Assembly (NCBI GenBank): GCA_035439485.1 | Contig: DAORKI010000154.1 | Span: forward strand, 1 to 6,755 | Source of the DNA: CAIKXD01 sp035439485 | Lineage (GTDB): Bacteria; Bacteroidota; Bacteroidia; UBA4408 | Length of the DNA stretch: 6,755 bases | Direction of reading: 5' to 3' | Shown here: piece after piece, positions 1 through 6,665 of the stretch | Numbering within the stretch: the first letter of the stretch is position 1 | How the letters are laid out: each line of letters opens with the position of its first letter | Translations under genes and position numbers: made by a program | Notes under the pieces: model-generated | What the model was told of the DNA's origin: nothing | The model's input: the letters and a program-made list of their open reading frames with translations, nothing else | The model's database searches: none

Positions 1-36
1 ATTATTTAGGAAATCCAATAGGCCTATAGGAATTGC

Positions 37-54
37 ACTTTTTGAGGGACGACT
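37..54 (+). repeat. 18-nt repeat, left copy (possible IS terminal repeat)
   Basis: The sequence ACTTTTTGAGGGACGACT recurs as an exact reverse complement at 6706-6723, near the other end of the window. The match stops sharply on both sides, so only these 18 bases are shared. That pattern fits the terminal inverted repeats of an insertion sequence: here it would be the right end of an element lying to the left. An ORF frame closing with a TAG at 27-29, just before the repeat, would suit a transposase C-terminus, but only eight codons are visible. The repeat itself is seen directly; its mobile-element nature is inferred. Confidence 0.5.
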
Positions 55-171
55 ATCTAAACTCCTCTCGTGGTAGGTTTTCCCACTGCTCCCCCTTAAT
101 TTCTCAAATGATTTCAAATTTCACTGCTGCTAAAACTGTGCTTGTATCAAGTGTATTCCCCAAAACAGAAT

Positions 172-202
172 ATTGACTATTAGGCATTGAAATATATATT
201 TG
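172..202 (+). promoter_or_regulatory. Bacteroidota-type promoter candidate
   Basis: ATTG at 172-175 (consensus TTTG) and TATATTTG at 195-202 (exact fit to TAnnTTTG) are separated by 19 nt, the usual spacing of the Bacteroidota -33/-7 elements. Transcription would start at about 206-209, almost on top of the ATG at 211. This is the best two-box promoter match I found in the window, yet it does not lead to any recognised gene on the plus strand, only to the small ORF at 211-348. In AT-rich DNA such matches also arise by chance. Confidence 0.4.
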
Positions 203-210
203 TAACACAA

Positions 211-348
211 ATGAAAAAAGGCATTCAATTATATATTCTTATTTCATCAAACAGAATTACAGCCTACCGCTTAAAAAATGAATTTAGGTATACTCCATTT
301 GAATCACCTTTATTATCGATATTTGATAAAATCTTGGTCATGTTTTAG
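211..348 (+). CDS. Possible small protein of 45 aa, unknown function
   Basis: An ATG (211) to TAG (346-348) frame encodes 45 residues beginning MKKGIQLYIL and ending FDKILVMF. It begins with two lysines and has a short hydrophobic stretch (about residues 5-12), too short for a confident membrane span. I recognise no domain. The only positive evidence is the well-spaced promoter-like sequence just upstream (172-202), which would give a nearly leaderless transcript, and the hairpin at 369-394 downstream, which could help end it. It could equally be a chance ORF, or the remnant of a gene cut by a rearrangement at the left edge. Confidence 0.2.
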   Translation: MKKGIQLYILISSNRITAYRLKNEFRYTPFESPLLSIFDKILVMF

Positions 349-368
349 TTATTGACGATTTTTCCCCA

Positions 369-394
369 CTGGTCGGTGTTCCGTCACCGACCAG
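369..394. repeat. Perfect GC-rich palindrome (10-bp stem, 6-nt loop)
   Basis: CTGGTCGGTG (369-378) pairs perfectly with CACCGACCAG (385-394) around the loop TTCCGT. It is markedly more GC-rich than its AT-rich surroundings. It lies 66 nt beyond the stop of the minus-strand hydrolase gene and 20 nt beyond the small ORF at 211-348. Neither side has a T-tract directly after the stem: on the minus strand it is followed by TGGGGAAAAATC, on the plus strand by CCTGTAAACAGC. It is therefore not a textbook intrinsic terminator. It could be a REP-like dispersed palindrome, an atypical transcript end, or a protein-binding site. Confidence 0.6.
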
Positions 395-460
395 CCTGTA
401 AACAGCTTAAGATTATTTTTCAAGAGTATGAACCTTTTTAAATCAATATTAAACTAACTC

Positions 461-1306
461 TTAAAAATCCCCTACTAAAAAATCCAAACTAACCCTTAAC
501 TTCTTTAAAATATGCACATTCAACTCCTGCGCTGTACATGGATGCACTGCATTAAAGGTATGATCGGCCTTTTCAATTAAACACAATCTTGAGCCACTGG
601 CCCACTGATGGAGCGCATTAGCCTCACTTAAAGACACAGTATCATCTTCAGTCCCATGAATAATAAGCAAAGGTTTATTCAATCTTTTTGCCGCTTTGCG
701 TATTAATAAACGTTCTCGATTTTGATCCAAATCTTCATAAAATTGAAAAAACAATGGCATCTGTTGGTTTGTTCTGGAGTTAGGAATATAAGCTACTCCC
801 GTTCTTTTCCATTCTTCAAAACCATCTACTTTCAATCTGCTTTCAAAATCGGCAACAGACGCCCATGTCACTATTTTTTTAATTCTCGAATCTTCACTTG
901 CCTTAATAATACTGATACCACCTCCCCTGCTATGGCCAATTAAATATATCTGATGGGTATCAAAGTGATGTTCTGATGCATGCCCTTCCACCCAATTGAT
1001 CACATCATTCAAATCCGCCAACTCTTTAGTAAAATTATTGTTGCCAAAATGCTCTAACCGATCAAATTCACTTGGATTTTCTAAACTGGTTCCGTTGTGC
1101 GAAAAATTAAATCTTATAAAAGCAAAGCCTTGTTGAGCAAACCATTCGGCCACTTGAGGAAAATGCCCCCAATCTTTGAACCCTTTAAAACCATGCGAAA
1201 AAATAATTACAGGTTTTAACATAGCTTCATTGGCATATGTCACAGTAGTTAACATGGGCAAATGATGAACAGTTGATGGAATGGTGTAATGGTACTGATG
1301 CAACAT
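461..1306 (-). CDS. Alpha/beta hydrolase (dienelactone hydrolase/serine aminopeptidase-like)
   Basis: This 281-residue protein has the layout of a cytoplasmic alpha/beta-hydrolase. Residues 33-46 hold the beta-strand and oxyanion-hole motif (SHGFKGFKDW). The nucleophile elbow is G124-H-S-R-G-G129, giving catalytic Ser126. The acid is probably Asp221 in HGTEDDTV, and the base is His249 in ADHTF, so the triad is complete. A cap-like insertion lies around residues 150-205. No signal peptide is visible. It would hydrolyse an ester, thioester or peptide bond, but the substrate cannot be told from sequence. The ATG at 1304-1306 is the furthest upstream start and leaves a normal N-terminus. The gene is divergent from the M48 peptidase. 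On its own strand TACTTGTG (1340 to 1333) is one mismatch from the Bacteroidota -7 box, without a well-spaced -33 partner. Fold certain, specificity unknown. Confidence 0.85.
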   Translation of the reverse strand: MLHQYHYTIPSTVHHLPMLTTVTYANEAMLKPVIIFSHGFKGFKDWGHFPQVAEWFAQQGFAFIRFNFSHNGTSLENPSEFDRLEHFGNNNFTKELADLNDVINWVEGHASEHHFDTHQIYLIGHSRGGGISIIKASEDSRIKKIVTWASVADFESRLKVDGFEEWKRTGVAYIPNSRTNQQMPLFFQFYEDLDQNRERLLIRKAAKRLNKPLLIIHGTEDDTVSLSEANALHQWASGSRLCLIEKADHTFNAVHPCTAQELNVHILKKLRVSLDFLVGDF

Positions 1307-1387
1307 AAAAGGAATTTTTAGTTACTTTAACGCACAAGTAGCAAAACAGTTGCTCAAATTGATTTATTTCGCAATAAAAATAAAGGT

Positions 1388-2488
1388 ATGTATACTCATC
1401 AAACTTTTTCAGTTGAATATAAAAGCTCAGCCAACGCTGCCGTTACAGCAGCCAACCTCTCAATCAATGAAAATGGTTTTGCATTAAAGATAGCACAACC
1501 ACTTCAAACCATAAACTTTAACTTTGTTGAAATTGCTGGAATACATAGGTATAATAAAAAAAATGTGGTAGTCAACTTTGGTGCATACCCTTATCAATCT
1601 TTTACATGCCGAGATGAAGCTTTTTTAGATTTTCTAAAAGCACATTACAACAAAGAACCATTGGTTGCCGCGCTCTTTAAAAATGGAAAATCTACCTTTG
1701 TGAAATACATTCTCATTTTTACAAGCTTAATAATTGGTTTGATTGTACTAGCCTACTTTTTTTTGCTGCCTTTTCTTGTTAACAAGGCAGTGGAGCATTT
1801 TCCTCAAGAGTATGAATATAAGTTTGGGAAAGCAATGTTTAATCAAGTGCAGCAAAGTGAAAAAATTGACGCCTACAAAACAACTCTCTTGAACCAGTTC
1901 TTTGACAGTTTAGATTTTGCTGGTAACAGCACAGTGCAGCTTTTATGTGTAAAAAAAAGGGAGGTAAATGCTTATGCTTTGCCGGGAGGCTTTATTGTAG
2001 TGTATGATGAAATACTAAATAAAACGCAATCAAGCCATGAGTTGGCAGGACTTTTAGCCCATGAGTATGCTCACATTAAATTGAAACATACACTTAAAAA
2101 CACCTTCAACACCATGGGTTTTTCCTTATTAGTACAAGTTATTTTTGGAGGTTTTGATGATGGCATGTTAGCATTGATAGGGGCGCAAACAGAACAATTG
2201 CGTGAATTACAGTATTCAAGAAGTTTAGAAAAAGATGCCGATGAAAATGGATTTACATTAATGCAGAAAAAACAGCTCGATCCTAAGGGCATGATTAATT
2301 TGTTTGAAAGATTAAATGCTGAGTCAAATGATAAAATTCCAAGTATTTTGAGCACACATCCCTTGCCAGAGGAAAGAATAAACTTTATTCAAAAGCTGAT
2401 TCAAGAAAACAAACATCAAGTTAAAAACAATCATGGACTAGAAGTTATATTTGCGCAAATGAAAGATAAAAATGAAAATTCATATTGA
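1388..2488 (+). CDS. M48 family metallopeptidase, membrane-anchored, with N-terminal extra domain
   Basis: This 366-residue protein is a zinc metallopeptidase. Residues 1-100 form a beta-rich domain resembling the N-terminal domain (DUF7092-like) of some M48 proteins; that assignment is by impression. A single hydrophobic helix at about 104-131 should anchor it in the inner membrane. The catalytic region has NAYALPGG (194-201, the family's NAFxxPGG), HEYAH (225-229) supplying His225, Glu226 and His229, and SRSLEKDAD (277-285) supplying the third zinc ligand Glu281. STHPLPEERI (322-331) is the typical C-terminal M48 motif. All catalytic residues are present, so it should be active, probably in degrading misfolded envelope proteins as HtpX and BepA relatives do. 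The ATG at 1388 lies 81 nt from the divergent hydrolase start; I found no convincing promoter box in that gap. No clear terminator follows the gene. Confidence 0.9.
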   Translation: MYTHQTFSVEYKSSANAAVTAANLSINENGFALKIAQPLQTINFNFVEIAGIHRYNKKNVVVNFGAYPYQSFTCRDEAFLDFLKAHYNKEPLVAALFKNGKSTFVKYILIFTSLIIGLIVLAYFFLLPFLVNKAVEHFPQEYEYKFGKAMFNQVQQSEKIDAYKTTLLNQFFDSLDFAGNSTVQLLCVKKREVNAYALPGGFIVVYDEILNKTQSSHELAGLLAHEYAHIKLKHTLKNTFNTMGFSLLVQVIFGGFDDGMLALIGAQTEQLRELQYSRSLEKDADENGFTLMQKKQLDPKGMINLFERLNAESNDKIPSILSTHPLPEERINFIQKLIQENKHQVKNNHGLEVIFAQMKDKNENSY

Positions 2489-2795
2489 AAATGGGCTTGA
2501 ATTGTAATTTGTATGGTTTAAAATTAGTATAAATCCATTATTTCACAGATTTAACCTAAAGTAAATTGAGTCAGTAAATTCAAGTAAAGATGAATACTGA
2601 AACTCCATCTATAAGGTTAATCTGTTTTGTAAAACACTATCGCTTTCTTCACAATTGTCGTTTCCTCAACTAATTCGTACTAATAAAATTTATCAACATT
2701 TTAATAACAATTTTTGAGGATAACTTGCCATTTTTGGTGTGTATCACTCGGGTAAAAAAGCTTATTTTTGCAGCCTTGTTTTAAAAAAATATACT
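2489..2795. other. 307-nt intergenic region with imperfect inverted repeat
   Basis: No coding region is supported between the M48 gene and the mutase start. The only structure I see is an imperfect inverted repeat: ACAGATTTAACCT (2545-2557) against AGGTTAATCTGT (2614-2625), matching apart from one extra T and with a 56-nt loop. The 3' end carries the promoter-like box of the mutase gene (2763-2770). No T-tailed hairpin terminator for the M48 gene is evident. Confidence 0.4.
2763..2770 (+). promoter_or_regulatory. -7 promoter box of the mutase gene
   Basis: TATTTTTG fits the Bacteroidota -7 consensus TAnnTTTG exactly and is followed by CA, as is frequent. A -33 TTTG exists at 2733-2736, but the 26-nt spacing is longer than the usual 19 or so, making that half weak. 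Transcription would begin near 2775-2778, giving a leader of about 20 nt before the GTG at 2796. The box lies downstream of the alternative GTG at 2739, which argues against that longer start. Confidence 0.45.
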
Positions 2796-4187
2796 GTGAC
2801 ATTAATTAAATCGATTTCGGGAATTAGAGGAACCATTGGTGGTAAAATGGGCGATGGACTAAGTCCTATTGATATTGTGAAGTTTAGCTCAGCGTTTGCC
2901 CTATGGATTAAACAAAAAAGTCAAAAAAAATCAGTTAAAATAGTGGTCGGTCGTGATGCCCGTATATCAGGCGAAATGGTAAACCATCTTGTAGCCGGAG
3001 CACTTATGGGTGTTGGCATTGATGTTATTGATCTTGGTTTAAGTACCACACCTACAGTAGAAATGGCAGTTGCCTTAGAAAAAGCAGATGGAGGTATTGT
3101 CCTAACGGCTAGTCATAATCCTAAACAATGGAATGCGCTCAAATTGCTCAACCATAAAGGTGAGTTTATTTCTGGGAAAGATGGTGAAGAAGTATTATCG
3201 ATTGCCGATAAAGATCAAATTGAATTTAGTGAGGTGAACCACTTGGGCAAATATTTTTTAATGGATGGTTATATGGCCAAGCATATCGAAAAAATATTGG
3301 AATTGCCCACAGTAAATGTGGAAGCTATAAAAAAACGTAATTTTAAAATAGTAATCGATTGTGTAAACAGCACAGGTGGTATTGCGGTACCAATGTTACT
3401 TAAGGCACTAGGCGTAAACGAAGTTATTGAACTTTATTGCACACCTGACGGTAATTTCCCACACAATCCAGAACCCCTTCCTGAGCATCTGCATGATATT
3501 TCAAAAGCAGTACTCAAAAATAAAGCGCATTTAGGCATAGTGGTCGATCCGGATGTTGACCGTTTGGCTCTTATTTCTGAAGATGGCGAAATGTTTGGCG
3601 AAGAATACACTTTAGTGGCCGTAGCTGATTATATCTTAAGTACAAAAAAAGGCAATACCGTGAGCAATTTATCCTCCACCAGAGCTTTAAGGGATGTAAC
3701 TGAAGCTGCTGGTTGTGAGTACAATGCGTCTGCTGTAGGAGAAGTAAATGTGGTTGAAATGATGAAAGCAACAAAAGCGGTTATTGGAGGCGAAGGAAAT
3801 GGAGGAATTATTTACCCTGAATTGCATTATGGACGTGATGCTTTGGTGGGAATTGCATTATTTCTAAGTCATTTAGCACAATTTGGGAAAAGTACTTCCA
3901 TGTTGAGAAGTAAATATCCCAACTATTACATTTCTAAAAACAAAATCGAGCTTAATAAAGAAATCAATGCCGATAAAGTATTGAAGGATATTCAAGAAAA
4001 ATACAAAAAGCAACCAATAAATACTGTTGATGGAGTAAAAATTGAATTTGATAAAGAATGGGTACATTTAAGAAAATCAAACACAGAACCTATCATTCGA
4101 ATTTATGCAGAAAGTAAATCGCAAACAACAGCAGAAAATTTGGCAGAGAAAATTATTGCTGACATCAAAGAAATGATTAAAAAGTAA
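2796..4187 (+). CDS. glmM: Phosphoglucosamine mutase / phosphomannomutase family protein
   Basis: A member of the alpha-D-phosphohexomutase family, 463 residues from the chosen start. It interconverts hexose 6- and 1-phosphates, most likely glucosamine-6-P to glucosamine-1-P for UDP-GlcNAc, peptidoglycan and LPS synthesis. All four domain signatures are intact: phosphoserine loop TASHNP (104-109, Ser106); metal loop DPDVDR (251-256, three Asp); sugar-binding loop GGEGNGG (331-337); and phosphate-binding RKSNTEPIIR (426-435). GGEGNGG differs from the GGEQSGH of E. coli GlmM and is the form seen in Bacteroidota and archaeal homologues, so phosphomannomutase activity cannot be excluded. I place the start at GTG 2796 (MTLIKSISGIRGTIGG), where the conserved N-terminus begins. 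An in-frame GTG at 2739 would add 19 residues without family resemblance and sits upstream of the promoter-like box. The gene probably stands alone, 60 nt before the next. Confidence 0.88.
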   Translation: MTLIKSISGIRGTIGGKMGDGLSPIDIVKFSSAFALWIKQKSQKKSVKIVVGRDARISGEMVNHLVAGALMGVGIDVIDLGLSTTPTVEMAVALEKADGGIVLTASHNPKQWNALKLLNHKGEFISGKDGEEVLSIADKDQIEFSEVNHLGKYFLMDGYMAKHIEKILELPTVNVEAIKKRNFKIVIDCVNSTGGIAVPMLLKALGVNEVIELYCTPDGNFPHNPEPLPEHLHDISKAVLKNKAHLGIVVDPDVDRLALISEDGEMFGEEYTLVAVADYILSTKKGNTVSNLSSTRALRDVTEAAGCEYNASAVGEVNVVEMMKATKAVIGGEGNGGIIYPELHYGRDALVGIALFLSHLAQFGKSTSMLRSKYPNYYISKNKIELNKEINADKVLKDIQEKYKKQPINTVDGVKIEFDKEWVHLRKSNTEPIIRIYAESKSQTTAENLAEKIIADIKEMIKK

Positions 4188-4217
4188 AGAAATGATGCTT
4201 TTTACTGCTTTTTTTCT
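4183..4217 (+). terminator. Weak hairpin with T-tract after the mutase gene
   Basis: AGTAAA (4183-4188, overlapping the TAA stop) can pair with TTTACT (4201-4206), followed by GC and a T-rich run from 4209. The stem is only six AT-rich pairs, so it is at best a weak or leaky terminator and some transcription may run on into the desulfurase gene. Confidence 0.25.
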
Positions 4218-4225
4218 TTATTTTG
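4218..4225 (+). promoter_or_regulatory. Candidate -7 box of the desulfurase operon
   Basis: TTATTTTG is one mismatch from TAnnTTTG, is followed by CAT, and lies 22 nt before the ATG at 4248, nearly the same distance as the box before the mutase start. No good -33 TTTG was found at the usual spacing. It would drive the three-gene group at 4248-6621. Confidence 0.35.
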
Positions 4226-4247
4226 CATAAATATTAAATCAATTAAG

Positions 4248-5396
4248 ATGAAGATTTATTTTGATAATGCCGCCACCACACCTATAGATAAAGAAGTTAT
4301 TGAGGTGATGATACCTATCCTCACCGAGCAATTTGGAAATCCCTCATCAATTCATGCACATGGTAGAAAAACACGCGCCATAATTGAAAATGCCAGAAAA
4401 TCTGTTGCTAAATTACTGAACTGTACCCCAGCCGAAATATTTTTTACTTCTGGTGGTACTGAGGCTGATAATATGGCCATTATTGGTAGTGTTGATGATT
4501 TAGGAATTAAACATGTAATAACTTCAAGTATCGAACATCACGCTGTTGGACATACGCTTGAACATTTAGAAAAAAAAGGCAAAATTAAACTCAGTATAGT
4601 AAATTTACTTGAAAATGGAGATGTTGATTTAAAACATTTAGAAGAATTACTGAGTTCTAACGTGCGTTCGTTGGTTAGTTTAATGCATGCCAATAACGAA
4701 ATAGGAAATTTATTGCCCTTGGAAAATGTGGGTGAATTGTGTAAAAAGTATGATGCCATATTTCACAGCGATACTGTACAAACTATGGGGCACTACAAAC
4801 ACGATTTACAAAATTTAAATGTGCATTTTATTACTTGTGCAGCTCATAAATTTCATGGCCCTAAAGGTGTTGGATTTTTATATATCAACCATAATGTAAA
4901 AATTAAACCCTTTATATATGGTGGATCACAAGAACGTAATATGCGAGGAGGTACCGAAAATGTATATGGTATTGCAGGCTTGGCTAAAGCTCTCGAAATA
5001 GCCTATAACCAGATGGATGAGCATCAAGCTCATATACAAGGCGTTAAAGATTATTTTATAACAAAATTAAAAGAATCTATTCCTGGTGTAAGTTTCAATG
5101 GAAATTCTGAAGGAAATTCGCTTTATACGGTTCTTAATGTGCTATTCCCTAAAACAGACAATGCTGAAATGTTATTGTTTAACTTAGATATTGCTGGCAT
5201 TTCGGCATCTGGCGGAAGTGCATGTACCAGTGGAAGTAATCAAGGTTCTCACGTACTTAGAGGAATAAAATCAGATCAAGATCGCCCATCCATTCGTTTC
5301 TCTTTTTCAAAATACAATACAAAAGAAGAAGTGGATTATGTAATAGAAAAGTTAGCCGCACTTTTCAAGGTAAAACAATCAGAAATAGCCTCTTAA
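4248..5396 (+). CDS. Cysteine desulfurase family protein (IscS/NifS-like, class V aminotransferase)
   Basis: A PLP-dependent enzyme of 382 residues that removes sulfur from cysteine, giving alanine and an enzyme persulfide used for Fe-S clusters, tRNA thiolation or other thio-cofactors. Visible motifs: YFDNAATTP near the N-terminus; TSGGTEADN (67-75) contacting PLP phosphate; EHHA (96-99) with the ring-stacking His; NNEIG (149-153); HSDTVQ (173-178) with Asp175 and Gln178; the Schiff-base lysine Lys201 in AAHKFHGPKG; and the persulfide cysteine Cys326 in SGGSACTSGS. The SGGSACTSG loop indicates the IscS/NifS group rather than SufS. It is slightly shorter than E. coli IscS (404 aa). No iscU, iscA or iscR lies beside it; instead it leads a likely operon with the B12-binding protein 10 nt downstream. 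Its sulfur acceptor cannot be told from the window. The ATG at 4248 gives the standard N-terminus. Confidence 0.92.
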   Translation: MKIYFDNAATTPIDKEVIEVMIPILTEQFGNPSSIHAHGRKTRAIIENARKSVAKLLNCTPAEIFFTSGGTEADNMAIIGSVDDLGIKHVITSSIEHHAVGHTLEHLEKKGKIKLSIVNLLENGDVDLKHLEELLSSNVRSLVSLMHANNEIGNLLPLENVGELCKKYDAIFHSDTVQTMGHYKHDLQNLNVHFITCAAHKFHGPKGVGFLYINHNVKIKPFIYGGSQERNMRGGTENVYGIAGLAKALEIAYNQMDEHQAHIQGVKDYFITKLKESIPGVSFNGNSEGNSLYTVLNVLFPKTDNAEMLLFNLDIAGISASGGSACTSGSNQGSHVLRGIKSDQDRPSIRFSFSKYNTKEEVDYVIEKLAALFKVKQSEIAS

Positions 5397-5406
5397 TACA
5401 AACTTT

Positions 5407-5814
5407 ATGAATCGTCCAATTAGGGTACTTATTGCAAAAGTTGGTTTAGATGGCCATGATAGAGGTGCAAAAATCATTGCCTCTTTTTTAAGAGATGCTG
5501 GTATGGAAGTTATTTATACTGGTTTGCGTCAAACACCAGAAATGGTAGTAAATACAGCCTTGCAAGAAGATGTTGACGCTATTGGGGTCAGCATTCTTAG
5601 TGGTGCTCACAATACCGTTTTTCCGAAAATAATAAACTTAATGAAAGAGAAAGGTCTTCATGATGTGTTACTCACAGGTGGAGGCATTATTCCCGAGACA
5701 GACATGCAAAAATTAATGCAACAAGGTGTAGGTCAACTCTTTGCCCCCGGAACTGATACTAAAGAAGTAGTTGATTACATTAGCAATTGGGTAAAAAATA
5801 ACAGAAATTTTTAA
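5407..5814 (+). CDS. Stand-alone cobalamin (B12)-binding domain protein, methylmalonyl-CoA mutase small-domain type
   Basis: The 135 residues are almost entirely one Rossmann-like B12-binding domain. The base-off/His-on signature is complete: DGHDRG (15-20, DxHxxG with His17 as lower cobalt ligand), SIL (62-64, SxL) and TGGGIIP (90-96, the GG motif contacting the nucleotide tail). The sequence closely resembles the C-terminal part of methylmalonyl-CoA mutase (AKVGLDGHDRGAK, TGLRQTPE, FAPGTD). The large catalytic barrel that normally precedes it is absent here, so it should act as the small subunit of a split acyl-CoA mutase encoded elsewhere, or as a cobalamin carrier or sensor. It lies 10 nt after the desulfurase and 12 nt before an enoyl-CoA hydratase, probably cotranscribed with both. 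The short N-terminus before the first beta-strand shows that this is not a truncation at the start codon. Confidence 0.9.
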   Translation: MNRPIRVLIAKVGLDGHDRGAKIIASFLRDAGMEVIYTGLRQTPEMVVNTALQEDVDAIGVSILSGAHNTVFPKIINLMKEKGLHDVLLTGGGIIPETDMQKLMQQGVGQLFAPGTDTKEVVDYISNWVKNNRNF

Positions 5815-5826
5815 TTAAGACTAAGG

Positions 5827-6621
5827 ATGAATTACGAAAACATTTTACATCACACAGAGAATAAAGTATTAACAATTACTATTAACAGGCCTGATAAGTT
5901 AAATGCATTAACTACACAGACAATCAAGGAGTTAAATCATTTACTTGAAAGTAATAAATTAAATGATGAAGTGCATGTATTGGTTATTACAGGTTCGGGG
6001 CAAAAGGCTTTTGTTGCTGGAGCAGATATTGCAGAATTTGCTGATTTTAATGCCGAACAAGGTAAAATGTTAAGCAAAAATGGTCATCAATTGATATTTG
6101 ATTACATCGAAAACTATCCTAAACCTGTTATTGCAGCAATAAATGGTTTTGCTTTAGGAGGAGGTTTTGAGTTGGCTTTAAGTTGTCATATTCGAATTGC
6201 ATCAGAAAATGCAAAAATGGGCTTTCCTGAAGTTACATTAGGAGTTATCCCTGGTTATGGAGGAACCCAAAGACTTGCCCAATTAGCAGGAAAAGGAAAA
6301 GCTTTTGAATTAATTTTAACTGCCGATATGATTAAAGCAGAAGAAGCCTATAACTTAGGTTTACTCAATACTGTAGTTCCCCAAGATGAACTAATGAACA
6401 AGGTGACTGAAATTGTAGAAAAAATTAAAAGTAAAAGCCCTGTGGCAATTAGCCATGCTATTGTTGCTATTAACGCAAATTATAAAGATGGTGTTGATGG
6501 ATTTGCTACTGAAATTGAAGAATTTGGCAAATGTTTCGAAAATGATGATTTCAAAGAAGGAACAAAGGCATTTCTAGAAAAACGTAAACCTAATTTTAAA
6601 GGTAAGCTAGTTAACATTTGA
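5827..6621 (+). CDS. Enoyl-CoA hydratase/isomerase (crotonase) family protein
   Basis: This 264-residue crotonase-fold protein probably adds water to trans-2-enoyl-CoA, giving 3-hydroxyacyl-CoA, in fatty-acid or amino-acid degradation. Oxyanion-hole motifs are AFVAGADIAEF (61-71) and NGFALGGGFELALS (106-119). Both catalytic glutamates of true hydratases are present, Glu115 in GGGFE and Glu135 in FPE, 20 residues apart like Glu144 and Glu164 of the rat enzyme. IPGYGGTQRL (141-150) completes the signature. The length is normal for a single-domain member, and the C-terminal EKRKPNFKG is typical. Closely related crotonases include methylglutaconyl-CoA and 3-hydroxybutyryl-CoA (crotonyl-CoA) types, so the exact substrate is open. 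It is the last gene of the likely operon. Its neighbour, the B12 domain, suggests short- or branched-chain acyl-CoA metabolism. An intrinsic terminator follows 44 nt after the stop. Confidence 0.92.
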   Translation: MNYENILHHTENKVLTITINRPDKLNALTTQTIKELNHLLESNKLNDEVHVLVITGSGQKAFVAGADIAEFADFNAEQGKMLSKNGHQLIFDYIENYPKPVIAAINGFALGGGFELALSCHIRIASENAKMGFPEVTLGVIPGYGGTQRLAQLAGKGKAFELILTADMIKAEEAYNLGLLNTVVPQDELMNKVTEIVEKIKSKSPVAISHAIVAINANYKDGVDGFATEIEEFGKCFENDDFKEGTKAFLEKRKPNFKGKLVNI

Positions 6622-6646
6622 TTATTTCCTCTATCCTCCAAAAAAG

Positions 6647-6663
6647 ATTAATGTTTCATTAAT
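6647..6663 (+). repeat. AT-rich hairpin just before the terminator
   Basis: ATTAATG (6647-6653) pairs perfectly with CATTAAT (6657-6663) around a TTT loop. It lies two bases upstream of the main terminator stem. It is probably a minor accessory fold at the transcript end. Confidence 0.4.
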
Positions 6664-6665
6664 GG

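Noticed and set aside
18..27. Perfect 10-nt palindrome ATAGGCCTAT beside the left repeat
   Set aside because: Too short and without a partner at the right copy; no role can be supported.
1..120. Open minus-strand frame of about 40 codons running off the left edge across the 18-nt repeat
   Set aside because: It has no ATG, a TGA lies immediately upstream at 123-121, and the peptide resembles nothing I know. This length is common by chance.
30..176. Plus-strand frame of 48 codons (30-173) containing FLRDD across the left repeat, similar to a short frame across the right repeat
   Set aside because: The shared peptide is explained by the shared 18 bases; the residues on either side do not match, so a common protein is not supported.
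722..943. Plus-strand 73-codon ORF inside the hydrolase gene
   Set aside because: It is antisense to a clear alpha/beta hydrolase and has no recognisable domain.
2071..2355. Minus-strand 94-codon ORF inside the M48 gene
   Set aside because: It is antisense to the catalytic region of the peptidase and its sequence looks like shadow coding.
3571..4067. Minus-strand ORFs inside the mutase gene
   Set aside because: Low-complexity, leucine-, phenylalanine- and glutamine-rich products opposite a well-conserved gene; no independent support.
4167..4196. 11-nt direct repeat AAAGAAATGAT at 4167-4177 and 4186-4196 around the mutase stop codon
   Set aside because: Short, AT-rich and in lysine-rich coding DNA; a chance or slippage event is sufficient explanation.
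4538..4759. Minus-strand 73-codon ORF inside the desulfurase gene
   Set aside because: Antisense to conserved coding sequence with no domain or start signal.
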